DNA of 64,000 bases from Dickeya undicola (GTDB lineage Bacteria; Pseudomonadota; Gammaproteobacteria; Enterobacterales; Enterobacteriaceae). Positions 19,883 to 28,295 of this stretch are shown one piece after another. Numbering within the stretch: the first letter of the stretch is position 1; every line of letters starts with the position of its first letter. Where the stretch lies: contig NZ_JSYG01000025.1 of assembly GCF_000784735.1 (NCBI RefSeq), forward strand, positions 40,359 to 104,358. Reading direction: 5' to 3'. The notes below the pieces were generated by a model. The model made no database searches, was not told the DNA's origin, and worked only from the letters and a program-made list of their open reading frames with translations. A program made the translations under genes and the position numbers.

Positions 19883-21208
19883 GTGAAGGAACGTAGTACA
19901 GAACTGGTTCAAGGCTTCCGCCACTCAGTTCCTTACATCAATGCACATCGTGGCAAAACGTTTGTCATCATGCTCGGTGGCGAAGCTATTGAACATGAGA
20001 ATTTCACCAAAATCGTCAATGATATCGGGCTGTTACACAGTCTTGGCATCAAGCTGGTGGTGGTTTATGGCGCACGCCCCCAAATCGATGCGAATCTCAT
20101 GGCCCATCACTACGAGCCTCGTTACCACAAACATACCCGCGTAACAGACAGCACCACGCTGGAACTGGTAAAGCAGGCCGCAGGTATGCTGCAACTGGAC
20201 ATCACCGCCCGGCTGTCGATGAGCCTGTTGAACACGCCGCTACAAGGGGCGCACATTAATGTGGTTAGCGGCAACTTCATCATCGCCCAGCCGCTGGGCG
20301 TGGATGACGGCGTTGACTACTGCCACAGCGGGCGCATCCGTCGTATTGACGAAGAAGCGCTGCATCGCCAACTGGACAGCGGCGCGATCGTACTGTTGGG
20401 CCCAGTAGCCGTTTCCGTCACCGGTGAAAGCTTCAATCTGACCTCAGAAGAAGTCGCCACCCAGCTGGCTATCAAGCTCAAAGCCGAAAAGATGATCGGT
20501 TTCTGTGCTTCCCAGGGCGTGACCAATATCGAAGGCAGCATTGTGTCCGAACTGTTGCCAGACGAAGCCCAACAGCGCATTCAGTCACTGGAAGAAGCCG
20601 GTGACTATAACTCGGAGATTGTACGTTTCTTGCGTGGCGCGGTGAAAGCCTGCCGCAGCGGAGTACGCCGTAGCCATTTGATCAGCTATCAGGAAGATGG
20701 CGCACTGTTGCAGGAGTTGTTTTCCCGCGACGGCATCGGCACCCAGATCGTGATGGAAAGCGCCGAGCAAATCCGTCGGGCAACTATCAATGACATCGGC
20801 GGTATTCTGGAGCTGATTCGCCCGCTGGAACAGCAAGGCATTCTGGTGCGCCGCTCGCGCGAACAACTGGAAATGGAGATAGACAAATTCACCGTGGTGG
20901 TCCGCGATAATCTGACTATCGCCTGTGCCGCGCTCTATCCATTTACGGAAGAGAGCATCGGTGAAATGGCCTGCGTGGCGGTGCACCCGGAGTACCGCAA
21001 CTCGTCGCGCGGTGATCAGTTACTGCACCATATCGCTGCGCAAGCGCGCCAACAAGGGCTCAAACGCCTGTTTGTGCTGACCACCCACAGTATCCATTGG
21101 TTCCAGGAACGCGGTTTCCAGCCTGCGGAAGTCGCCGTGTTGCCGAAACGCAAGCAGGAGCTTTACAACTACCAACGTCGCTCCAAGATTCTGGTCATCG
21201 ACCTGTAG
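19883..21208 (+). CDS. argA: Amino-acid N-acetyltransferase (N-acetylglutamate synthase) ArgA
   Basis: The first step of arginine synthesis: acetyl-CoA plus glutamate gives N-acetylglutamate. The 441-residue protein joins an N-terminal amino-acid-kinase fold that binds arginine ([30 protein letters not shown]) to a C-terminal GNAT domain ([32 protein letters not shown]). The start is a GTG with AGAGGG upstream, as in E. coli. The ARG boxes upstream indicate ArgR repression. Confidence 0.97.
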   Translation: MKERSTELVQGFRHSVPYINAHRGKTFVIMLGGEAIEHENFTKIVNDIGLLHSLGIKLVVVYGARPQIDANLMAHHYEPRYHKHTRVTDSTTLELVKQAAGMLQLDITARLSMSLLNTPLQGAHINVVSGNFIIAQPLGVDDGVDYCHSGRIRRIDEEALHRQLDSGAIVLLGPVAVSVTGESFNLTSEEVATQLAIKLKAEKMIGFCASQGVTNIEGSIVSELLPDEAQQRIQSLEEAGDYNSEIVRFLRGAVKACRSGVRRSHLISYQEDGALLQELFSRDGIGTQIVMESAEQIRRATINDIGGILELIRPLEQQGILVRRSREQLEMEIDKFTVVVRDNLTIACAALYPFTEESIGEMACVAVHPEYRNSSRGDQLLHHIAAQARQQGLKRLFVLTTHSIHWFQERGFQPAEVAVLPKRKQELYNYQRRSKILVIDL

Positions 21209-21213
21209 GGAAA

Positions 21214-21242
21214 ATAACGCGTGGTTCACCACCACGCGTTAT
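21214..21242 (+). terminator. Hairpin terminator after argA
   Basis: The strong inverted repeat ataacgcgtggt / accacgcgttat starts 6 bp past the argA stop. No clear T tract follows, so it may be a 3'-end stabilising hairpin. A second hairpin lies at 21265-21293. Confidence 0.6.
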
Positions 21243-21264
21243 CCACGCTGTTTCTCTGCGTTTC

Positions 21265-21293
21265 CCTGTGCCAGCCATTTCACCTGGCACAGG
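21265..21293. terminator. Second hairpin between convergent argA and ptrA
   Basis: cctgtgccag / ctggcacagg form a 10-bp stem. It lies between the two convergent stops and may serve ptrA. Confidence 0.5.
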
Positions 21294-21328
21294 TATCATA
21301 CTTTCAGCAGTACTTACTGTTCAGTGCC

Positions 21329-24229
21329 TTACTGGGTTTCCGTCTGCTTTTGTTCCACCGTTTTCAACCTCAGCGTTCGTTGCAGTGCAGACGTTGATGC
21401 ATAGGATTGCCATTCCGATGGCTGGGCATAGTCCACCTTCCCGCTCGCACTGCCGGAAATCTGCGATAGAATTGCCAGCCCTTGTGGATGCAGCGCCTGC
21501 TGGAAAAAGTCTGACAACTGCGCCGACGAAATGGACGCCAGTTGCCCGATCAACTGCTGGCGAGTGTCGAAGGCAAAATTCTCTCGCTCCAGATCGCCAC
21601 GCAAGCGTGCCGCCTCTTCATCCAGCGTCTGAGGTGGCTGGCTGAGTGCATTGATCAACCCCTGTTTGTTCTGAGCAAAAACCTCTGCACTCATGGCGCT
21701 CAGTCGCTGCTGTGCCTTGCCAAAAAAGTCCTGATAACGTTGGTAGAGATAAGCAGGCTGCTTGCTGTTGCTTTGCAGCAGGAAACCGATCCCCCACTGG
21801 CGGTCGACCGAAACCGGGGTGGCGAATACGGCGTAGCCCAACTGTTCGTCAGTACGTAACTGATTAAAGAACCAGGGATGAATGATCTGCCCCAACAATT
21901 TGCTGTAAGCCGCACTCTGTACTTCGTCATAACCGGTCGGAATATATACCGCGGCCAGCGCCGAATCAGTGCTTGCTGCTGCGCTACGTTGCAGCATGGC
22001 TCGCTGTGGCTGGCTGATGCTGACGGATTGTCCGCGCCACCATTCGGTGCCGCCACAGCCAAGACGCTCACGCAGGCTGTGCGACAAGCTAACCACCTTG
22101 TCCTGTTCCAGATTGCCGACCACCAGCATTTCAGGCGCAGCCAAATGCAGTAAGGCCTTACGGTATTCCATCAACTCTTGCAGCGTAATGTCCTTCAGCA
22201 AGTTGCGTCGCTCGCTTCTCTCACTGTAAGGCACGTTCGACAACCCCTTAATCGGGAACATCGCCTGTTCATACGCTTTGGCCTTTTCGGCCGCATCCAG
22301 TTGTTCGGCATACCAGGATTTTGCCTGCTCCAGCTGTTCTTCCGTCGAGCTGAAGTTAGCGTATTGCTCCACCAGCGTCAGCAATAACTCCGGCAGATGT
22401 TGGGTATAGCCGCTGGCTGTCATGATCAGCCCATCATTGCTGCCGGTGGAGAAGCTGATGCCGCCCACCGATGCCTGATAACTGAGCGCATCCAGTGCTA
22501 CGCCAGCCAGATAATCATTCAGAGCGAACAGCACCTGATGACGGGCGGAATCGTTCGCCATCCGGTTGCGCAGCATCAGCGTGATATCGGCTTTGGGTTC
22601 GCTGGCGAAATAGCGGCTGGGCATGTAAAACACGCGCAACCCCGGCTGGTCAACGACTTTTCTGGGGTGAGTAATGCCAGCATCTGCGGCAATCAGCGAA
22701 AAACTATCCGGGATATAAGGGTTGGTCACAGGTAAATTGAGCGCCAACGACTCAGCCGTCTGCTGCCACTGCACCATCCGCTCATTGGTAATTTTGTCTA
22801 CCTGATAAGGCGCACCAACAAAATAAGCCTCTTTATTATGCGGCTGTTCCGGGCTTATTACCCAGATGCGTGCATTTTGCGGCGTCATGGCCGATAGCCG
22901 TGCTTTGATCGCGTCAGGATCGAACCGATCTGCCAGATAAGGCCCTTCAAGGGTATACTCCACCGGCAACCGCAACATGGTATCCACCAGCCACTCCACA
23001 TAACTCATGTCACGGGTAAGCGAGGGATAGCGGAAATCAATAGCCAGTACCCGTGATATTTCATCGAAGTAACGCGGTTGGATCCCTTCTTTGCGCAGCT
23101 TTTCCAGATAGCTGAACACTCCCGCGATCACCTTGTCTTTCTGTACCAAACCTTTGTCGGTCAAATCAACGCTGATATTGAATACACCGCTGTCGCGCTC
23201 AGACATGGGATCAGAACTGGCGCGCACCGACTCAGCCAGCCCCTGCTTTTGCAACCAGTCAGAAAGCGTGTTCTGACTACGATTGCCGATCAGGTAGCTG
23301 ATGTAGGTATCCGTCTTGCTACGAAACGCCAGGTTGTTGTTTTCGATCCGAAACTCAATTTTCAACTGTTTGCGAGGTTGTGCCGGGACATAATGGATGA
23401 ATAACCCACGCTGTTCATCAGTCACTACAGGTGCAGTAATCGGTGGTACGTTGGCCTGACGATTGGCTATCCGTCCGAAGGTCGAGGCGGCGATGGCCGC
23501 CAGATCCGGTAACGGCAGTTTGCCGTAGATCACGCCTTTCATCAGGTTGGCGGAATAGTAACGCTGGTAGAAATTAACCAGTTCATCGTGCAGTTTACTA
23601 CCGGGCTTATCACTGAGGGTTTCCAGGTTGCCCCCCGCGAAGCGGGAACCTGGATGCGCCGGGTTAATAGTTTCCGCCTCGACCTGAGCCATACGCAAAC
23701 CATCGCGGGCACGCGCCATGGTCAACTCCGCATTGACCGCATGACGCTCACGATCAGCGTTGACCGGATCGAGCAGTGGCTCGGCAATCGCATCAGCCAG
23801 CCGGTCGACAGCAGGCTGCAACGCGTCGTTTTCCACTTCGAGATAGAAAGCGGTGCGATAAGACGCCGTACTGGCGTTGTGGCTACCGCCGTGCATTTTC
23901 AGAAATTCGGCCAGCCCATCCGCCTGTGGGTAACGCTTCGACCCCATCAGCAACATGTGTTCCAGATAGTGGGCCAGACCCGGCTGCTGTGGGGGATTAT
24001 CCAGCGAACCGACCGGTATCGCCAACGCCGCCAACGAACGAGTGGCCTGCACATCGGATACCAGCAGAACCGTCATGCCATTATCAAGCCGTATCGCCTG
24101 ATACTGACGAACGTCATTCTCACTCTTTCTTATCGTTTCGGGTAGCGGCTGCCAGCTATCCGCCGCCTGACTGATCGGAAACCAGAAACACAGCAACAAC
24201 GCACTTAACCAAATACAAGATTTCCGCAT
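21329..24229 (-). CDS. ptrA: Pitrilysin (protease III) PtrA
   Basis: A periplasmic zinc metalloprotease of the insulinase (M16) family that degrades small peptides. The 966-residue protein has a cleavable signal (MRKSCIWLSALLLCFWF, then PISQAAD). The inverted zinc motif is LAHYLEHMLLMGSKRYPQ (HxxEH), with the distal Glu in RERHAVNAELTMARARDG. The Met at 24229 was chosen because GTGGAG is its ribosome-binding site; GTG and ATG codons upstream overlap that site. In E. coli ptrA lies between recC and recB; neither is present here. Confidence 0.96.
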   Translation of the reverse strand: MRKSCIWLSALLLCFWFPISQAADSWQPLPETIRKSENDVRQYQAIRLDNGMTVLLVSDVQATRSLAALAIPVGSLDNPPQQPGLAHYLEHMLLMGSKRYPQADGLAEFLKMHGGSHNASTASYRTAFYLEVENDALQPAVDRLADAIAEPLLDPVNADRERHAVNAELTMARARDGLRMAQVEAETINPAHPGSRFAGGNLETLSDKPGSKLHDELVNFYQRYYSANLMKGVIYGKLPLPDLAAIAASTFGRIANRQANVPPITAPVVTDEQRGLFIHYVPAQPRKQLKIEFRIENNNLAFRSKTDTYISYLIGNRSQNTLSDWLQKQGLAESVRASSDPMSERDSGVFNISVDLTDKGLVQKDKVIAGVFSYLEKLRKEGIQPRYFDEISRVLAIDFRYPSLTRDMSYVEWLVDTMLRLPVEYTLEGPYLADRFDPDAIKARLSAMTPQNARIWVISPEQPHNKEAYFVGAPYQVDKITNERMVQWQQTAESLALNLPVTNPYIPDSFSLIAADAGITHPRKVVDQPGLRVFYMPSRYFASEPKADITLMLRNRMANDSARHQVLFALNDYLAGVALDALSYQASVGGISFSTGSNDGLIMTASGYTQHLPELLLTLVEQYANFSSTEEQLEQAKSWYAEQLDAAEKAKAYEQAMFPIKGLSNVPYSERSERRNLLKDITLQELMEYRKALLHLAAPEMLVVGNLEQDKVVSLSHSLRERLGCGGTEWWRGQSVSISQPQRAMLQRSAAASTDSALAAVYIPTGYDEVQSAAYSKLLGQIIHPWFFNQLRTDEQLGYAVFATPVSVDRQWGIGFLLQSNSKQPAYLYQRYQDFFGKAQQRLSAMSAEVFAQNKQGLINALSQPPQTLDEEAARLRGDLERENFAFDTRQQLIGQLASISSAQLSDFFQQALHPQGLAILSQISGSASGKVDYAQPSEWQSYASTSALQRTLRLKTVEQKQTETQ

Positions 24230-24268
24230 CAACATCTCCACAAGCGTTATACAGACAGTTATTCCAGG

Positions 24269-24676
24269 CTAGCCGCTGTCACGTTGCACAACGGCGTCAG
24301 GGGTATCACAAAACCAACGGCTAAGTGCCGCACGATAGTGATAGGGCGTCACCACGGTCACCGTTACACGGCGACAGGCCGGTGGATGGCGTTGTTCTTC
24401 CCGGTTCACTCGCCATCCGGCGGGAACGCTCCGTGGCAATGATGAAACACTGTCGGCTCCTTCCGTTTCCAACTGCTGATGGGCCAGCCGCCACGCCTGA
24501 CGCTGCTGCATCTGGTGCAACAACGATTGCTGAAGTACCTGATGATATTGCAAGAGGCCGACCAACGAAACCGCAAATAACAGCGTAGCAACCAGCGTTT
24601 CCGGCAGACTGAACCCGACGCTGGCATCACGGTTCGACCTTTCATTGCGCCGGGACACAGGCCAGCTCCTCCGCAT
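24269..24676 (-). CDS. ppdC: Prepilin-type protein PpdC-like
   Basis: A 135-residue type IV pilin/pseudopilin-like protein. The prepilin-peptidase site and helix appear as VG-FSLPETLVATLLFAVSL about 20 residues from the start, with Glu at +5. It is the last of four overlapping genes (ppdA-ppdB-ygdB-ppdC). The start Met at 24676 overlaps the ygdB 3' end by 35 bp; the frame continues upstream to 24739, so the start is uncertain. Probable minor pseudopilin of unknown assembly system. Confidence 0.82.
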   Translation of the reverse strand: MRRSWPVSRRNERSNRDASVGFSLPETLVATLLFAVSLVGLLQYHQVLQQSLLHQMQQRQAWRLAHQQLETEGADSVSSLPRSVPAGWRVNREEQRHPPACRRVTVTVVTPYHYRAALSRWFCDTPDAVVQRDSG

Positions 24677-25088
24677 TCGGACAAAAGTCCAACCACCCGC
24701 CAGCGATAGGCCGGATGCCACTGTCTGCCGCTGCGGCATCAGCGATAACCCGATGATAAAACGTCAATGGCTGCGGATTACCGGCTATCTGCCCTTCCCC
24801 TCGCAATAACCCGGAATGATCTTCGCCATTGATACGCAAGCAGGCGCGTAACTGTGACGATGGCTGAGCCTGACATTGCCATTCTTCGGTATTTTGCCAG
24901 CGCAACCCCATTCCCCAGTTCAATGACGACAGCCCCTGATTGAATGCCTGCCAGAAGCGCTGTTCATCAACACCTTGCTGTAACTGAATATCCAGTTGGC
25001 GCTGCAATCCGCCCACCATTAACAAGCCTGTCATCATCACCAACATCACTATCACCAGTATGCTGCCCTGCTGCCGCCTACCCCGCAT
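24642..25088 (-). CDS. ygdB: DUF2509 family protein YgdB
   Basis: A 148-residue protein with a pilin-like N-terminus (QQGSILVIVMLVMMTGLLMV) but no Glu at +5, the pattern of PilX/GspK-type minor pilins. It overlaps ppdB by 11 bp and lies between ppdB and ppdC as in E. coli. It is probably assembled at the tip of a pseudopilus with its neighbours, but which machine uses it is unknown. Confidence 0.82.
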   Translation of the reverse strand: MRGRRQQGSILVIVMLVMMTGLLMVGGLQRQLDIQLQQGVDEQRFWQAFNQGLSSLNWGMGLRWQNTEEWQCQAQPSSQLRACLRINGEDHSGLLRGEGQIAGNPQPLTFYHRVIADAAAADSGIRPIAGGWLDFCPNAEELACVPAQ

Positions 25089-25671
25089 GATTCCTCCCTG
25101 CCACCAGGCTGTCGACCTGTCTCCGTCGTGTCGGCCGCGCGCTCCAGTACCCTTCCAGCAATACCCGATAACGCGGTGTCGTGCCGGACGTCTCCTTCGT
25201 TACCTCAAAACGGGCGATGGTCACCTCACCGGGGTCCAGCAATTTCTCCCAGCGGTTGCCCTGACAACGGGGGCCGCCCGTTTGCACCTCTAGCGCGCCA
25301 TCGCGTAAGCGATAGCTGAAAAACTCCGGCTCCAACTGCTCCTCCGTTTCCCAACGGCCATTGCGGTTGACGTCATACGCCACCGACAGGCAACTCACCT
25401 GTTTCGCGGCCCCCACCTCCAGTGTCAGTGCATTTCCCTGACAACGCCCGGCACAAAATCCGGCACGCCGTATGTCTTTTTCTATCCCGAACAGAGTCTG
25501 TCCTAGCAGTTGCTCCAGTCGGATCAGGCTGGCACTTTCCTGCGTCTGGGCCCGCAGCAATGGCAACCATTGCGCCACCGCCAGCATGATCAAGCTGCTC
25601 ATCCCCATCGCCAGCATCACCTCCGGTAAGGTAAAACCGCCTGCGGCTTTCCCGACTAATCTGTTCAACAT
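25078..25671 (-). CDS. ppdB: Prepilin-type protein PpdB-like
   Basis: A 197-residue pseudopilin with the cleavage motif AGG-FTLPEVMLAMGMSSLIML. Two cysteine pairs (FCAGRC in the N-terminal third; SCLS and PRC later) suggest disulfides in the periplasmic head. The Met at 25671 has AGGGGAT upstream and overlaps the ppdA end by 7 bp. Confidence 0.84.
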   Translation of the reverse strand: MLNRLVGKAAGGFTLPEVMLAMGMSSLIMLAVAQWLPLLRAQTQESASLIRLEQLLGQTLFGIEKDIRRAGFCAGRCQGNALTLEVGAAKQVSCLSVAYDVNRNGRWETEEQLEPEFFSYRLRDGALEVQTGGPRCQGNRWEKLLDPGEVTIARFEVTKETSGTTPRYRVLLEGYWSARPTRRRQVDSLVAGRNHAG

Positions 25672-26168
25672 AGCGGGATCCCCTGTACTGATCGGGACTC
25701 GCTGCAAAGGCGCAAGCGTCCGCGTGCCGAGATAACCAGCCTTACGCGCCCGGCCGGGTTGCTCAGGGTGAGGTGCCCAGCCTGTGCGGCATTACGCAAG
25801 CCGTAAAATACCCATCGCTCGCTGGTGGCTTCGGCGATTGCCGCATCCCGCACCGCGCGAGTAAAAACGAAAGCACTTTCCGGCGGGCAGGAAGCCGGTT
25901 CGGCACCATACCCAATACACCAGTTATCCCCTACTGATTTGAACCACAGACTTTCGGTCTGGTTATGCCAGTAGGCGTTGGCCTGTATGCGCGTCATGAA
26001 TGCCAGCAGGTGCCGGGCGTGCTGCTCCAGCAAAAGCGCCTGGCGATAAGCCAGCCAGCTATGCAAGCCGCCCCCGGTCAGCAAAGCCACAATGGTGACC
26101 ACCACGATGAGTTCCAGCAGGGAAAACCCCTGTTGCCGTGCATTGTTTCGCCTGTTCATGACCGCCAT
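25665..26168 (-). CDS. ppdA: Prepilin-type protein PpdA-like
   Basis: A 167-residue type II pseudopilin-like protein with the motif QQG-FSLLELIVVVTIVALL and a paired-cysteine head domain (WCIGYGAEPASC). It is the first gene of the ppd cluster downstream of thyA, the same position as in E. coli. The start could also be the Met three codons in (26159). I see no dedicated ATPase or secretin nearby. Confidence 0.85.
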   Translation of the reverse strand: MAVMNRRNNARQQGFSLLELIVVVTIVALLTGGGLHSWLAYRQALLLEQHARHLLAFMTRIQANAYWHNQTESLWFKSVGDNWCIGYGAEPASCPPESAFVFTRAVRDAAIAEATSERWVFYGLRNAAQAGHLTLSNPAGRVRLVISARGRLRLCSESRSVQGIPLC

Positions 26169-26302
26169 TCTAAAGCGCGGTATCGGCGTGAATAGCGCCA
26201 GAGGATGGGGTTACGAGGCGCGTCGCAGGCAAGATGCGAGGCGGCGGCAACATGCAGAGAAACTGCGCGGCTGCTCGCAAATCAGGGGATAGGACAAAAC
26301 AA

Positions 26303-26382
26303 ACCGCCCAACGGCAAGATGTCCGGCTGAGCAACAGGAAACCGCAATTTCCTTATGTCAGCGGCATCCGCCGTTGGGCGGT
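26303..26382. repeat. 13-bp inverted repeat between thyA and ppdA
   Basis: accgcccaacggc (26303-26315) and gccgttgggcggt (26370-26382) are perfect inverted copies with 54 bp between. On the minus strand they lie just past the thyA stop (26411), so they could close a long 3' hairpin or be a terminator-like structure without a T tract. Confidence 0.6.
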
Positions 26383-26410
26383 GTCAGGTGATATCAGCGC
26401 AGGATAAGGT

Positions 26411-27205
26411 TCAGACAGCTACCGGTGCCTTGATGGCAGGGTGCGGGTCATACCCCTCTATCTCGAAGTCGTCAAACTGGTAATCAAACAGCGACGCCGG
26501 ACGACGTTTGATCACCAGTCGCGGCAAAGGACGCGGCTCACGACTAAGTTGCAGATGCGTCTGCTCAAGGTGGTTGTTGTAGAGGTGGGTATCACCGCCA
26601 GTCCAGACAAAATCGCCCACTTCCAGGTCGCACTGCTGTGCCATCATATGCACCAGCAGTGCGTAGCTGGCGATGTTGAACGGCAGACCGAGGAAAATGT
26701 CGCAGGAACGCTGGTACAGCTGGCAGGAGAGTTTGCCGTTGGCGACATAAAACTGGAAAAAGGCGTGGCAGGGTGCCAGCGCCATTTTGTCCAGCTCGCC
26801 CACATTCCAGGCGGAAACAATGATGCGGCGGGAGTCCGGGTCCTGTTTCAGCTGTTTTAGCACTGTCTGTAACTGGTCGATCTGACGGCCGTCTGCCGCC
26901 CCCCAGGCGCGCCATTGCTTGCCGTAAACCGGCCCCAGGTCGCCATTTTCATCCGCCCATTCATCCCAAATGGTGACCTTGTTGTCATGCAGGTAGCCGA
27001 CATTGGTATCGCCGTTCAGGAACCACAGCAGCTCATGAATGATGGAGCGCAGGTGGCAACGCTTGGTGGTCACCAGCGGAAACCCTTCCTGTAGATTGAA
27101 ACGCATCTGATGGCCGAAAATCGATAACGTCCCCGTACCTGTGCGGTCATCCTTGGGAGTCCCTTCTTCAAGCACTTTTCTCATCAGTTCCAGATACTGT
27201 TTCAT
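26411..27205 (-). CDS. thyA: Thymidylate synthase ThyA
   Basis: ThyA methylates dUMP to dTMP with methylenetetrahydrofolate. The 264-residue enzyme is full length. The catalytic Cys is in [12 protein letters not shown], the dUMP-binding segment is [19 protein letters not shown] and the C-terminus is the family's APVAV. The lgt stop lies 31 bp upstream on the same strand, as in the E. coli lgt-thyA operon. Confidence 0.98.
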   Translation of the reverse strand: MKQYLELMRKVLEEGTPKDDRTGTGTLSIFGHQMRFNLQEGFPLVTTKRCHLRSIIHELLWFLNGDTNVGYLHDNKVTIWDEWADENGDLGPVYGKQWRAWGAADGRQIDQLQTVLKQLKQDPDSRRIIVSAWNVGELDKMALAPCHAFFQFYVANGKLSCQLYQRSCDIFLGLPFNIASYALLVHMMAQQCDLEVGDFVWTGGDTHLYNNHLEQTHLQLSREPRPLPRLVIKRRPASLFDYQFDDFEIEGYDPHPAIKAPVAV

Positions 27206-27236
27206 ACCACCTCACCTACTTAATTTTTATCAACAT

Positions 27237-28103
27237 TTACTGCCGGGCAGCAGCCTGGCGACGATACGCCCAGACCATCATCAGGACTCCAGCCAATACC
27301 ATCGGCAACGACAGGATCTGCCCCATACTGATACCGCCGAACAGCCCCAGTTGCGCGTCCGGCTGGCGGAAGAACTCCACAATAATACGGAAACAACCGT
27401 AGCCGATCAGGAACAGACCGGAAACACTCCCCATCGGGCGTGCTTTGCGAATGAACACATTCAGAATGATAAACAGCACCACCCCTTCCAGCGCCAGTTC
27501 ATACAACTGCGACGGATGACGCGGCAACACACCGTATTGATTGAAGATCGCCTGCCACTGCGGGTTACCGGCCGCCAGCGCCATGTCTTCGCCACGCGAG
27601 CCAGGAAATAGCATCGCCCACGGCGTATCAATGCTGACGCGGCCCCACAGTTCACCATTGATGAAGTTGCCCAGACGCCCGGCACCCAGACCAAAAGGAA
27701 TCAGCGGAGCAATGAAATCAGATACCTGGAAGAAATGACGCTTGGTGCGGTGTGCAAACCACAGCATGACCGTGATGACACCCAGCAGGCCGCCGTGGAA
27801 AGACATACCGCCGTCCCACACGCGGAACAGATAGAGCGGATTATCCAGAAACGACGGGAGAGCATAGAACAGCACATAACCCAGACGACCACCGACAAAT
27901 ACGCCGAGGAACCCGAAGTAGAGTAGATTTTCTACCTCTTCCTTGCGCCATCCGCTACCTGGTTTGTTCGCCCGGCGAACCGCCAGCCACATGGCAAACA
28001 CAAACCCGACCAAATACATCAATCCATACCAGTGCAGGGAAACCGGCCCTAACGAAAAAATTACCGGATCAAACTGGGGAAATACCAGATAGCTCGTCGT
28101 CAT
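27237..28103 (-). CDS. lgt: Prolipoprotein diacylglyceryl transferase Lgt
   Basis: An integral inner-membrane enzyme that transfers diacylglycerol from phosphatidylglycerol to the lipobox cysteine of prolipoproteins. The 288-residue protein has about seven hydrophobic helices, the conserved [10 protein letters not shown] and the Lgt signature [16 protein letters not shown]. It is upstream of thyA. Confidence 0.97.
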   Translation of the reverse strand: MTTSYLVFPQFDPVIFSLGPVSLHWYGLMYLVGFVFAMWLAVRRANKPGSGWRKEEVENLLYFGFLGVFVGGRLGYVLFYALPSFLDNPLYLFRVWDGGMSFHGGLLGVITVMLWFAHRTKRHFFQVSDFIAPLIPFGLGAGRLGNFINGELWGRVSIDTPWAMLFPGSRGEDMALAAGNPQWQAIFNQYGVLPRHPSQLYELALEGVVLFIILNVFIRKARPMGSVSGLFLIGYGCFRIIVEFFRQPDAQLGLFGGISMGQILSLPMVLAGVLMMVWAYRRQAAARQ

Positions 28104-28295
28104 CGATCACCACATTATCGTTGCTTTGTCCCTGATTTCGGGGCTATTCAAGGGCCGAAAAGAAGGCTGGGCTTCCGTCGGCCGTCCGCGGTGCGCATGA
28201 TAGCATAGCCAACGGAAACAGTTGGCGACGAGGGGATAAAAGAACTGTAAACATTTCCGGTACGAATCCGGTATAAAAATGAGGTGATGCCGCGC

